A DNA stretch of 64,000 nt from Lodderomyces elongisporus (lineage: Eukaryota; Ascomycota; Pichiomycetes; Serinales; Debaryomycetaceae), in NCBI RefSeq assembly GCF_030384665.1, contig NC_083674.1, positions 2,356,001 through 2,420,000 of the forward strand. Direction: 5' to 3'. Every line of letters begins with the position of its first letter. The stretch's first letter is position 1. The position numbers and the translations under genes are program-made. This document shows, in pieces, positions 8,632-21,058 of the stretch. Under the pieces are notes generated by a model that did not search any database, was not told where the DNA came from, and was given only the letters and a program-made list of their open reading frames with translations.

Positions 8632-10679
8632 TATTTAAGATTTAATTAAGTAAACTAACTGGTAAAGTCTGACTCGTTTAAACTGTACTAAGTGAGACTT
8701 TGGTTGTGGGTTTACTTCTGGCGAAAGAAGAAGAAGAAAAAGGAAAAGAAGAAAAAGAAAAGGGCAAAAAAAGGTTTGAGGTCACAAGGATTTTGTTTGT
8801 GGATATTTATACTTCACCAAGTAGCCCTCTCGCCACGCCTTGTGGTTGGAGACTAACAAGTAAATTGTGTTATGCCATATACATTTTGGTTGCAAAACCC
8901 GCGAGGAAGTGAGGGGAACAGAAGGGCGAGGAAATCCCTTCTGGTAGCTCAGCAGTGTGTGTGCAATTGTATGCGCTACCAAACGCGTCGTAACAAAAAA
9001 CCAAATGGGTGCTGCCAAATGGGTGCTGCCAAATGGGTGCTGCCAATAGTGTGTGGCTGTAGCAGAAAGTGGACAACCAGAGTGGATGAATTGTGTGTTT
9101 GGATGCATGTTGGCTCAACACAATCTACAACCTTATACATCCTGCAATGCATTCTATCTCCACAAACAATTCTCGACGGATTGCCGTCAAGCTTGCAACG
9201 AGTCGAGAATTGTTTGTGTGTGTTGATTATTCCCCTGAGTTTGGTGCGAATTTACAGGGAAACATTTTTCTACTGAAGTTTGAGGAAAACTGTGGGCTCA
9301 GCTACTCCCTCCCTCTTTCCCCGCCCCATACATTTACATCATATAGGCCGGATCCCAGGTTGAGCCCTAGGTTGAACCCCAGGCTGGATCCTATGTCAGT
9401 TCTACAAAAATGCGCCACTTCCAGAACATAGGGAGAATCTGGCTCCTATCACTGCTGCTGCCCACTGTAGTGTTTTTTTGTAAAGTTTTTTGTAAAGTAC
9501 ACACCCACCCGCGCGCGTCCATCTTACGTGTATATTACGTGTATCTGAGGTTAACTCGTTCACAGCAGCTCACGTGCGCGTATACATACACATACTCCAA
9601 CCCGAGATACTCTAGTTTGCAATGACAGCGATTGCGCGAAATATACAGAACGTTCAATTTTGTAGGCTGAATGCGAAATAGAAGAATGGTTCAATTACAA
9701 ATAGCAGAGTGTTTACATAAACAGAAAAGTGTGTTAATATTAGAAAAAAAAAGTGCAAAGATTAATAGCAGGAACAGCAACACCACCAGACATAACATCA
9801 GCAACACCATCAGCAACACCATCAGCAACACCACCAGACATAACACCAGCAACACAACCAGACATAACACCAGCAACACAACCAGACATAACATCAGTAA
9901 CACCACCAGACATAACACCAGCAACACAACCAGACATAACATCAGCAACACAACCAGACATAACATCAGCAACACAACCAGCAACACCATCAGCAACACA
10001 ACCAGCAACACCATCAGCAACGCAACCAGTGACACAACCAGGAAAAAACACCAGGAATAACACCAAAAACATTTCTGACAAGTTTGAATGGCATAGTTTG
10101 AGTTTGGTCGACGTCGGATAGCACACACTATAATAAATATGTTGGATATAATAAATATGATAAATATGATAAATATTAGTGGTGGTAGTAGTAGTGGTGC
10201 TATTCCAACACGAGCAAACAATGATTTTGATGCAACATTAACAAACCCCGGAAGCAGATTCCACAAGCTTTTCTTCTGCACCATCTGAAACAACTTGCAC
10301 GGTGACTTACACAACCCAACCTGTGATAATATGATCCCGCTGTGCCTTGTTGATACCCCTAGTGCATATGCATCCTCCACATTTTTCGTTCCCCGTACAA
10401 GATCATACGACAAAGGCGCCATTTTGTCGCAGGATCTGCCAAGTTCAGAATAAATGTGTGAGTCGGCAGCTACACTAGTGCAATGTTGTGGTAGGCTATG
10501 GGAAACGGTAGCAGAGGTCGGTGGGCTCCCCCTGCTTTGGGATCATGGTTGGGTTTGTGATATAGTCATCCGTGAAGCAGCAACAGAGGTAACATCAGAA
10601 ATAGCACCAGTGACAGTAACGTGCTTTTTTTTTGTCCGTCTGTTTTTGTATTTTTTTTTTTTTTTTTTTTTTCCTTTTA

Positions 10680-12089
10680 TTACTTGGTTGAGACCAGCAT
10701 TAGACTTTTGATCCTCGCTTTTATGTTTTTTATGCAGCGAGTGAAGCTGGTAGTTGGGGGTAGTGTTTTGATTTTGAACTTTTCTAGATGTAGTTCCCCC
10801 TCGATAACCTCAATGTGCTGATCTAAAGTCTTAATCAACCAAGCAGCGTATTCTTCTGGTGTTTTGACATTTGCTCCTCCAAACCTAAAAAACCTAAAAA
10901 ACCTTCTAAACCCCCTCTCCCTGGTGTATGTCCTGTGGTAGTCGACAATCCGCACTTGGATTCCTGGTCGACTACCCACTTTTCTCTCCACCCCAACTAG
11001 AAGCTTATAGCCTGTTTTGTTTCTGGCTATAAGATGGGTCGTGTCCCTTTGCAATTTGTGAAGGATGTCCTCGCGTTCTTTGGTAAGTAAGGGGAAGCGG
11101 ACATTGCCTGTTGGACAGCCCTGGTCAATGGGGTGGTATAATGGCCTCAGAAATGAGGACTTATGGACAACGGAGTTGGTGCAAAGTGTTGCGAAGGTGG
11201 GTCTGGGTTCGCCCATGTCACATGCGCGTTTGTTCCTGCGTGTCATGTAATTGTATGTGCGTGTGGTGTTTGTGTTTGTGTCTGTGTTTGTGTTTGTGTC
11301 TGTGTTTGTGTTTGTGTTTGTGTTTGTGTCTGTGTCTGTAAATGTGTATGTGTTTGAGGTATATGTGTTTTTCAGGCTTGTTTCTTGTGTGCCCAAGTAA
11401 TATACCTCAGTTGCTTGGTGCTCGTATGCCGGACTTACTGCATAGATAGTTTCCTCCCCTCCAAAATTCATTTTCAAGAGTTGGAAGTGGGGAAGTATCA
11501 ATGATGCCTCTTTGTAGTGGCTTCCCATTCTGGGAAGCTCTCTCCTGATGTCTTCGGAGTGTTCCTCTGAAATCTTGTAGATGAGAAATTTTCCATCTGT
11601 AGATTTGTAGGCGGTGCTGCCTATTTTTGTTATGGAGTCTTCCATGGACGCAAATGACTGTAAATAGGTGGATTCCAGGCATCCCCACAGCTTTCTTACT
11701 CTTTGAAACAGCTTTGCATGGTAGGACTCGATATTGGTTGTGTATTCTTGGTGCCTAAGAAAAACACTGAAAGTTTCGTCGTACTTCCAGGTTCTCCTGA
11801 GGCAGTCGGCAATACTTTTGTGTATTCCCTCTACAAGAAGAAACCTTTCGGCCTCTTTCTTGGTAAGCTTTTTAACTGGTGTTTCCAGCAGTGGTGCACC
11901 TGAGGGTGATTTCCCAGGTGTTTGCGAAGGTTTGAATCCCTTCGCCAAAGTTGATTTGAGGTTTTGGAAAACCTGCTTGGTTGATTGGGGTACAGGTTCT
12001 CCGGGAAGTTGAAACCGAACCTTGCGTTCGGCTGGTTTTTCCCCCTTTGACTTGGGGGAGGTGTTAAAAGCGTTTTTAAAAAATGACAT
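10680..12089 (-). CDS. ORF A, copy 4 (469 aa)
   Basis: Protein equal to copies 1 and 2. Just downstream on the minus strand (about 10530) this unit has one extra C in a C tract, shared with units 11, 12, the partial unit 13 and the decayed copy near 44600. The change is outside ORF A. Confidence 0.66.
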   Translation of the reverse strand: MSFFKNAFNTSPKSKGEKPAERKVRFQLPGEPVPQSTKQVFQNLKSTLAKGFKPSQTPGKSPSGAPLLETPVKKLTKKEAERFLLVEGIHKSIADCLRRTWKYDETFSVFLRHQEYTTNIESYHAKLFQRVRKLWGCLESTYLQSFASMEDSITKIGSTAYKSTDGKFLIYKISEEHSEDIRRELPRMGSHYKEASLILPHFQLLKMNFGGEETIYAVSPAYEHQATEVYYLGTQETSLKNTYTSNTYTFTDTDTNTNTNTNTDTNTNTDTNTNTTRTYNYMTRRNKRACDMGEPRPTFATLCTNSVVHKSSFLRPLYHPIDQGCPTGNVRFPLLTKEREDILHKLQRDTTHLIARNKTGYKLLVGVERKVGSRPGIQVRIVDYHRTYTRERGFRRFFRFFRFGGANVKTPEEYAAWLIKTLDQHIEVIEGELHLEKFKIKTLPPTTSFTRCIKNIKARIKSLMLVSTK

Positions 12090-14064
12090 TATTTAAGATT
12101 TAATTAAGTAAACTAACTGGTAAAGTCTGACTCGTTTAAACTGTACTAAGTGAGACTTTGGTTGTGGGTTTACTTCTGGCGAAAGAAGAAGAAGAAAAAG
12201 GAAAAGAAGAAAAAGAAAAGGGCAAAAAAAGGTTTGAGGTCACAAGGATTTTGTTTGTGGATATTTATACTTCACCAAGTAGCCCTCTCGCCACGCCTTG
12301 TGGTTGGAGACTAACAAGTAAATTGTGTTATGCCATATACATTTTGGTTGCAAAACCCGCGAGGAAGTGAGGGGAACAGAAGGGCGAGGAAATCCCTTCT
12401 GGTAGCTCAGCAGTGTGTGTGCAATTGTATGCGCTACCAAACGCGTCGTAACAAAAAACCAAATGGGTGCTGCCAAATGGGTGCTGCCAAATGGGTGCTG
12501 CCAATAGTGTGTGGCTGTAGCAGAAAGTGGACAACCAGAGTGGATGAATTGTGTGTTTGGATGCATGTTGGCTCAACACAATCTACAACCTTATACATCC
12601 TGCAATGCATTCTATCTCCACAAACAATTCTCGACGGATTGCCGTCAAGCTTGCAACGAGTCGAGAATTGTTTGTGTGTGTTGATTATTCCCCTGAGTTT
12701 GGTGCGAATTTACAGGGAAACATTTTTCTACTGAAGTTTGAGGAAAACTGTGGGCTCAGCTACTCCCTCCCTCTTTCCCCGCCCCATACATTTACATCAT
12801 ATAGGCCGGATCCCAGGTTGAGCCCTAGGTTGAACCCCAGGCTGGATCCTATGTCAGTTCTACAAAAATGCGCCACTTCCAGAACATAGGGAGAATCTGG
12901 CTCCTATCACTGCTGCTGCCCACTGTAGTGTTTTTTTGTAAAGTTTTTTGTAAAGTACACACCCACCCGCGCGCGTCCATCTTACGTGTATATTACGTGT
13001 ATCTGAGGTTAACTCGTTCACAGCAGCTCACGTGCGCGTATACATACACATACTCCAACCCGAGATACTCTAGTTTGCAATGACAGCGATTGCGCGAAAT
13101 ATACAGAACGTTCAATTTTGTAGGCTGAATGCGAAATAGAAGAATGGTTCAATTACAAATAGCAGAGTGTTTACATAAACAGAAAAGTGTGTTAATATTA
13201 GAAAAAAAAAGTGCAAAGATTAATAGCAGGAACAGCAACACCACCAGACATAACATCAGCAACACAACCAGACATAACATCAGTAACACCACCAGACATA
13301 ACACCAGCAACACAACCAGACATAACATCAGCAACACAACCAGACATAACATCAGCAACACAACCAGCAACACCATCAGCAACACAACCAGCAACACCAT
13401 CAGCAACGCAACCAGTGACACAACCAGGAAAAAACACCAGGAATAACACCAAAAACATTTCTGACAAGTTTGAATGGCATAGTTTGAGTTTGGTCGACGT
13501 CGGATAGCACACACTATAATAAATATGTTGGATATAATAAATATGATAAATATGATAAATATTAGTGGTGGTAGTAGTAGTGGTGCTATTCCAACACGAG
13601 CAAACAATGATTTTGATGCAACATTAACAAACCCCGGAAGCAGATTCCACAAGCTTTTCTTCTGCACCATCTGAAACAACTTGCACGGTGACTTACACAA
13701 CCCAACCTGTGATAATATGATCCCGCTGTGCCTTGTTGATACCCCTAGTGCATATGCATCCTCCACATTTTTCGTTCCCCGTACAAGATCATACGACAAA
13801 GGCGCCATTTTGTCGCAGGATCTGCCAAGTTCAGAATAAATGTGTGAGTCGGCAGCTACACTAGTGCAATGTTGTGGTAGGCTATGGGAAACGGTAGCAG
13901 AGGTCGGTGGGCTCCCCTGCTTTGGGATCATGGTTGGGTTTGTGATATAGTCGTCCGTGAAGCAGCAACAGAGGTAACATCAGAAATAGCACCAGTGACA
14001 GTAACGTGCTTTTTTTTTGTCCGTCTGTTTTTGTATTTTTTTTTTTTTTTTTTTTTTCCTTTTA

Positions 14065-15474
14065 TTACTTGGTTGAGACCAGCATTAGACTTTTGATCCT
14101 CGCTTTTATGTTTTTTATGCAGCGAGTGAAGCTGGTAGTTGGGGGTAGTGTTTTGATTTTGAACTTTTCTAGATGTAGTTCCCCCTCGATAACCTCAATG
14201 TGCTGATCTAAAGTCTTAATCAACCAAGCAGCGTATTCTTCTGGTGTTTTGACATTTGCTCCTCCAAACCTAAAAAACCTAAAAAACCTTCTAAACCCCC
14301 TCTCCCTGGTGTATGTCCTGTGGTAGTCGACAATCCGCACTTGGATTCCTGGTCGACTACCCACTTTTCTCTCCACCCCAACTAGAAGCTTATAGCCTGT
14401 TTTGTTTCTGGCTATAAGATGGGTCGTGTCCCTTTGCAATTTGTGAAGGATGTCCTCGCGTTCTTTGGTAAGTAAGGGGAAGCGGACATTGCCTGTTGGA
14501 CAGCCCTGGTCAATGGGGTGGTATAATGGCCTCAGAAATGAGGACTTATGGACAACGGAGTTGGTGCAAAGTGTTGCGAAGGTGGGTCTGGGTTCGCCCA
14601 TGTCACATGCGCGTTTGTTCCTGCGTGTCATGTAATTGTATGTGCGTGTGGTGTTTGTGTTTGTGTCTGTGTTTGTGTTTGTGTCTGTGTTTGTGTTTGT
14701 GTTTGTGTTTGTGTCTGTGTCTGTAAATGTGTATGTGTTTGAGGTATATGTGTTTTTCAGGCTTGTTTCTTGTGTGCCCAAGTAATATACCTCAGTTGCT
14801 TGGTGCTCGTATGCCGGACTTACTGCATAGATAGTTTCCTCCCCTCCAAAATTCATTTTCAAGAGTTGGAAGTGGGGAAGTATCAATGATGCCTCTTTGT
14901 AGTGGCTTCCCATTCTGGGAAGCTCTCTCCTGATGTCTTCGGAGTGTTCCTCTGAAATCTTGTAGATGAGAAATTTTCCATCTGTAGATTTGTAGGCGGT
15001 GCTGCCTATTTTTGTTATGGAGTCTTCCATGGACGCAAATGACTGTAAATAGGTGGATTCCAGGCATCCCCACAGCTTTCTTACTCTTTGAAACAGCTTT
15101 GCATGGTAGGACTCGATATTGGTTGTGTATTCTTGGTGCCTAAGAAAAACACTGAAAGTTTCGTCGTACTTCCAGGTTCTCCTGAGGCAGTCGGCAATAC
15201 TTTTGTGTATTCCCTCTACAAGAAGAAACCTTTCGGCCTCTTTCTTGGTAAGCTTTTTAACTGGTGTTTCCAGCAGTGGTGCACCTGAGGGTGATTTCCC
15301 AGGTGTTTGCGAAGGTTTGAATCCCTTCGCCAAAGTTGATTTGAGGTTTTGGAAAACCTGCTTGGTTGATTGGGGTACAGGTTCTCCGGGAAGTTGAAAC
15401 CGAACCTTGCGTTCGGCTGGTTTTTCCCCCTTTGACTTGGGGGAGGTGTTAAAAGCGTTTTTAAAAAATGACAT
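14065..15474 (-). CDS. ORF A, copy 5 (469 aa)
   Basis: Protein equal to copy 1. This is the first unit (from the left) with the longest 24-bp minisatellite form, which all units to its right then share. Confidence 0.66.
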   Translation of the reverse strand: MSFFKNAFNTSPKSKGEKPAERKVRFQLPGEPVPQSTKQVFQNLKSTLAKGFKPSQTPGKSPSGAPLLETPVKKLTKKEAERFLLVEGIHKSIADCLRRTWKYDETFSVFLRHQEYTTNIESYHAKLFQRVRKLWGCLESTYLQSFASMEDSITKIGSTAYKSTDGKFLIYKISEEHSEDIRRELPRMGSHYKEASLILPHFQLLKMNFGGEETIYAVSPAYEHQATEVYYLGTQETSLKNTYTSNTYTFTDTDTNTNTNTNTDTNTNTDTNTNTTRTYNYMTRRNKRACDMGEPRPTFATLCTNSVVHKSSFLRPLYHPIDQGCPTGNVRFPLLTKEREDILHKLQRDTTHLIARNKTGYKLLVGVERKVGSRPGIQVRIVDYHRTYTRERGFRRFFRFFRFGGANVKTPEEYAAWLIKTLDQHIEVIEGELHLEKFKIKTLPPTTSFTRCIKNIKARIKSLMLVSTK

Positions 15475-17545
15475 TATTTAAGATTTAATTAAGTAAACTA
15501 ACTGGTAAAGTCTGACTCGTTTAAACTGTACTAAGTGAGACTTTGGTTGTGGGTTTACTTCTGGCGAAAGAAGAAGAAGAAAAAGGAAAAGAAGAAAAAG
15601 AAAAGGGCAAAAAAAGGTTTGAGGTCACAAGGATTTTGTTTGTGGATATTTATACTTCACCAAGTAGCCCTCTCGCCACGCCTTGTGGTTGGAGACTAAC
15701 AAGTAAATTGTGTTATGCCATATACATTTTGGTTGCAAAACCCGCGAGGAAGTGAGGGGAACAGAAGGGCGAGGAAATCCCTTCTGGTAGCTCAGCAGTG
15801 TGTGTGCAATTGTATGCGCTACCAAACGCGTCGTAACAAAAAACCAAATGGGTGCTGCCAAATGGGTGCTGCCAAATGGGTGCTGCCAATAGTGTGTGGC
15901 TGTAGCAGAAAGTGGACAACCAGAGTGGATGAATTGTGTGTTTGGATGCATGTTGGCTCAACACAATCTACAACCTTATACATCCTGCAATGCATTCTAT
16001 CTCCACAAACAATTCTCGACGGATTGCCGTCAAGCTTGCAACGAGTCGAGAATTGTTTGTGTGTGTTGATTATTCCCCTGAGTTTGGTGCGAATTTACAG
16101 GGAAACATTTTTCTACTGAAGTTTGAGGAAAACTGTGGGCTCAGCTACTCCCTCCCTCTTTCCCCGCCCCATACATTTACATCATATAGGCCGGATCCCA
16201 GGTTGAGCCCTAGGTTGAACCCCAGGCTGGATCCTATGTCAGTTCTACAAAAATGCGCCACTTCCAGAACATAGGGAGAATCTGGCTCCTATCACTGCTG
16301 CTGCCCACTGTAGTGTTTTTTTGTAAAGTTTTTTGTAAAGTACACACCCACCCGCGCGCGTCCATCTTACGTGTATATTACGTGTATCTGAGGTTAACTC
16401 GTTCACAGCAGCTCACGTGCGCGTATACATACACATACTCCAACCCGAGATACTCTAGTTTGCAATGACAGCGATTGCGCGAAATATACAGAACGTTCAA
16501 TTTTGTAGGCTGAATGCGAAATAGAAGAATGGTTCAATTACAAATAGCAGAGTGTTTACATAAACAGAAAAGTGTGTTAATATTAGAAAAAAAAAGTGCA
16601 AAGATTAATAGCAGGAACAGCAACACCACCAGACATAACATCAGCAACACCATCAGCAACACCATCAGCAACACCACCAGACATAACATCAGTAACACCA
16701 CCAGACATAACACCAGCAACACAACCAGACATAACACCAGCAACACAACCAGACATAACATCAGTAACACCACCAGACATAACACCAGCAACACAACCAG
16801 ACATAACATCAGCAACACAACCAGACATAACATCAGCAACACAACCAGCAACACCATCAGCAACACAACCAGCAACACCATCAGCAACGCAACCAGTGAC
16901 ACAACCAGGAAAAAACACCAGGAATAACACCAAAAACATTTCTGACAAGTTTGAATGGCATAGTTTGAGTTTGGTCGACGTCGGATAGCACACACTATAA
17001 TAAATATGTTGGATATAATAAATATGATAAATATGATAAATATTAGTGGTGGTAGTAGTAGTGGTGCTATTCCAACACGAGCAAACAATGATTTTGATGC
17101 AACATTAACAAACCCCGGAAGCAGATTCCACAAGCTTTTCTTCTGCACCATCTGAAACAACTTGCACGGTGACTTACACAACCCAACCTGTGATAATATG
17201 ATCCCGCTGTGCCTTGTTGATACCCCTAGTGCATATGCATCCTCCACATTTTTCGTTCCCCGTACAAGATCATACGACAAAGGCGCCATTTTGTCGCAGG
17301 ATCTGCCAAGTTCAGAATAAATGTGTGAGTCGGCAGCTACACTAGTGCAATGTTGTGGTAGGCTATGGGAAACGGTAGCAGAGGTCGGTGGGCTCCCCTG
17401 CTTTGGGATCATGGTTGGGTTTGTGATATAGTCGTCCGTGAAGCAGCAACAGAGGTAACATCAGAAATAGCACCAGTGACAGTAACGTGCTTTTTTTTTG
17501 TCCGTCTGTTTTTGTATTTTTTTTTTTTTTTTTTTTTTCCTTTTA

Positions 17546-18973
17546 TTACTTGGTTGAGACCAGCATTAGACTTTTGATCCTCGCTTTTATGTTTTTTATG
17601 CAGCGAGTGAAGCTGGTAGTTGGGGGTAGTGTTTTGATTTTGAACTTTTCTAGATGTAGTTCCCCCTCGATAACCTCAATGTGCTGATCTAAAGTCTTAA
17701 TCAACCAAGCAGCGTATTCTTCTGGTGTTTTGACATTTGCTCCTCCAAACCTAAAAAACCTAAAAAACCTTCTAAACCCCCTCTCCCTGGTGTATGTCCT
17801 GTGGTAGTCGACAATCCGCACTTGGATTCCTGGTCGACTACCCACTTTTCTCTCCACCCCAACTAGAAGCTTATAGCCTGTTTTGTTTCTGGCTATAAGA
17901 TGGGTCGTGTCCCTTTGCAATTTGTGAAGGATGTCCTCGCGTTCTTTGGTAAGTAAGGGGAAGCGGACATTGCCTGTTGGACAGCCCTGGTCAATGGGGT
18001 GGTATAATGGCCTCAGAAATGAGGACTTATGGACAACGGAGTTGGTGCAAAGTGTTGCGAAGGTGGGTCTGGGTTCGCCCATGTCACATGCGCGTTTGTT
18101 CCTGCGTGTCATGTAATTGTATGTGCGTGTGGTGTTTGTGTTTGTGTCTGTGTTTGTGTTTGTGTCTGTGTTTGTGTTTGTGTCTGTGTTTGTGTTTGTG
18201 TTTGTGTTTGTGTCTGTGTCTGTAAATGTGTATGTGTTTGAGGTATATGTGTTTTTCAGGCTTGTTTCTTGTGTGCCCAAGTAATATACCTCAGTTGCTT
18301 GGTGCTCGTATGCCGGACTTACTGCATAGATAGTTTCCTCCCCTCCAAAATTCATTTTCAAGAGTTGGAAGTGGGGAAGTATCAATGATGCCTCTTTGTA
18401 GTGGCTTCCCATTCTGGGAAGCTCTCTCCTGATGTCTTCGGAGTGTTCCTCTGAAATCTTGTAGATGAGAAATTTTCCATCTGTAGATTTGTAGGCGGTG
18501 CTGCCTATTTTTGTTATGGAGTCTTCCATGGACGCAAATGACTGTAAATAGGTGGATTCCAGGCATCCCCACAGCTTTCTTACTCTTTGAAACAGCTTTG
18601 CATGGTAGGACTCGATATTGGTTGTGTATTCTTGGTGCCTAAGAAAAACACTGAAAGTTTCGTCGTACTTCCAGGTTCTCCTGAGGCAGTCGGCAATACT
18701 TTTGTGTATTCCCTCTACAAGAAGAAACCTTTCGGCCTCTTTCTTGGTAAGCTTTTTAACTGGTGTTTCCAGCAGTGGTGCACCTGAGGGTGATTTCCCA
18801 GGTGTTTGCGAAGGTTTGAATCCCTTCGCCAAAGTTGATTTGAGGTTTTGGAAAACCTGCTTGGTTGATTGGGGTACAGGTTCTCCGGGAAGTTGAAACC
18901 GAACCTTGCGTTCGGCTGGTTTTTCCCCCTTTGACTTGGGGGAGGTGTTAAAAGCGTTTTTAAAAAATGACAT
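17546..18973 (-). CDS. ORF A, copy 6 (475 aa)
   Basis: Carries the six-residue longer Thr/Asn run seen in copies 3, 7 and 9. The upstream region of this unit has four 14-bp repeats instead of three, making it the longest unit (3513 bp). Confidence 0.66.
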   Translation of the reverse strand: MSFFKNAFNTSPKSKGEKPAERKVRFQLPGEPVPQSTKQVFQNLKSTLAKGFKPSQTPGKSPSGAPLLETPVKKLTKKEAERFLLVEGIHKSIADCLRRTWKYDETFSVFLRHQEYTTNIESYHAKLFQRVRKLWGCLESTYLQSFASMEDSITKIGSTAYKSTDGKFLIYKISEEHSEDIRRELPRMGSHYKEASLILPHFQLLKMNFGGEETIYAVSPAYEHQATEVYYLGTQETSLKNTYTSNTYTFTDTDTNTNTNTNTDTNTNTDTNTNTDTNTNTTRTYNYMTRRNKRACDMGEPRPTFATLCTNSVVHKSSFLRPLYHPIDQGCPTGNVRFPLLTKEREDILHKLQRDTTHLIARNKTGYKLLVGVERKVGSRPGIQVRIVDYHRTYTRERGFRRFFRFFRFGGANVKTPEEYAAWLIKTLDQHIEVIEGELHLEKFKIKTLPPTTSFTRCIKNIKARIKSLMLVSTK

Positions 18974-21058
18974 TATTTAAGATTTAATTAAGTAAACTAA
19001 CTGGTAAAGTCTGACTCGTTTAAACTGTACTAAGTGAGACTTTGGTTGTGGGTTTACTTCTGGCGAAAGAAGAAGAAGAAAAAGGAAAAGAAGAAAAAGA
19101 AAAGGGCAAAAAAAGGTTTGAGGTCACAAGGATTTTGTTTGTGGATATTTATACTTCACCAAGTAGCCCTCTCGCCACGCCTTGTGGTTGGAGACTAACA
19201 AGTAAATTGTGTTATGCCATATACATTTTGGTTGCAAAACCCGCGAGGAAGTGAGGGGAACAGAAGGGCGAGGAAATCCCTTCTGGTAGCTCAGCAGTGT
19301 GTGTGCAATTGTATGCGCTACCAAACGCGTCGTAACAAAAAACCAAATGGGTGCTGCCAAATGGGTGCTGCCAAATGGGTGCTGCCAAATGGGTGCTGCC
19401 AATAGTGTGTGGCTGTAGCAGAAAGTGGACAACCAGAGTGGATGAATTGTGTGTTTGGATGCATGTTGGCTCAACACAATCTACAACCTTATACATCCTG
19501 CAATGCATTCTATCTCCACAAACAATTCTCGACGGATTGCCGTCAAGCTTGCAACGAGTCGAGAATTGTTTGTGTGTGTTGATTATTCCCCTGAGTTTGG
19601 TGCGAATTTACAGGGAAACATTTTTCTACTGAAGTTTGAGGAAAACTGTGGGCTCAGCTACTCCCTCCCTCTTTCCCCGCCCCATACATTTACATCATAT
19701 AGGCCGGATCCCAGGTTGAGCCCTAGGTTGAACCCCAGGCTGGATCCTATGTCAGTTCTACAAAAATGCGCCACTTCCAGAACATAGGGAGAATCTGGCT
19801 CCTATCACTGCTGCTGCCCACTGTAGTGTTTTTTTGTAAAGTTTTTTGTAAAGTACACACCCACCCGCGCGCGTCCATCTTACGTGTATATTACGTGTAT
19901 CTGAGGTTAACTCGTTCACAGCAGCTCACGTGCGCGTATACATACACATACTCCAACCCGAGATACTCTAGTTTGCAATGACAGCGATTGCGCGAAATAT
20001 ACAGAACGTTCAATTTTGTAGGCTGAATGCGAAATAGAAGAATGGTTCAATTACAAATAGCAGAGTGTTTACATAAACAGAAAAGTGTGTTAATATTAGA
20101 AAAAAAAAGTGCAAAGATTAATAGCAGGAACAGCAACACCACCAGACATAACATCAGCAACACCATCAGCAACACCATCAGCAACACCACCAGACATAAC
20201 ATCAGTAACACCACCAGACATAACACCAGCAACACAACCAGACATAACACCAGCAACACAACCAGACATAACATCAGTAACACCACCAGACATAACACCA
20301 GCAACACAACCAGACATAACATCAGCAACACAACCAGACATAACATCAGCAACACAACCAGCAACACCATCAGCAACACAACCAGCAACACCATCAGCAA
20401 CGCAACCAGTGACACAACCAGGAAAAAACACCAGGAATAACACCAAAAACATTTCTGACAAGTTTGAATGGCATAGTTTGAGTTTGGTCGACGTCGGATA
20501 GCACACACTATAATAAATATGTTGGATATAATAAATATGATAAATATGATAAATATTAGTGGTGGTAGTAGTAGTGGTGCTATTCCAACACGAGCAAACA
20601 ATGATTTTGATGCAACATTAACAAACCCCGGAAGCAGATTCCACAAGCTTTTCTTCTGCACCATCTGAAACAACTTGCACGGTGACTTACACAACCCAAC
20701 CTGTGATAATATGATCCCGCTGTGCCTTGTTGATACCCCTAGTGCATATGCATCCTCCACATTTTTCGTTCCCCGTACAAGATCATACGACAAAGGCGCC
20801 ATTTTGTCGCAGGATCTGCCAAGTTCAGAATAAATGTGTGAGTCGGCAGCTACACTAGTGCAATGTTGTGGTAGGCTATGGGAAACGGTAGCAGAGGTCG
20901 GTGGGCTCCCCTGCTTTGGGATCATGGTTGGGTTTGTGATATAGTCGTCCGTGAAGCAGCAACAGAGGTAACATCAGAAATAGCACCAGTGACAGTAACG
21001 TGCTTTTTTTTTGTCCGTCTGTTTTTGTATTTTTTTTTTTTTTTTTTTTTTCCTTTTA

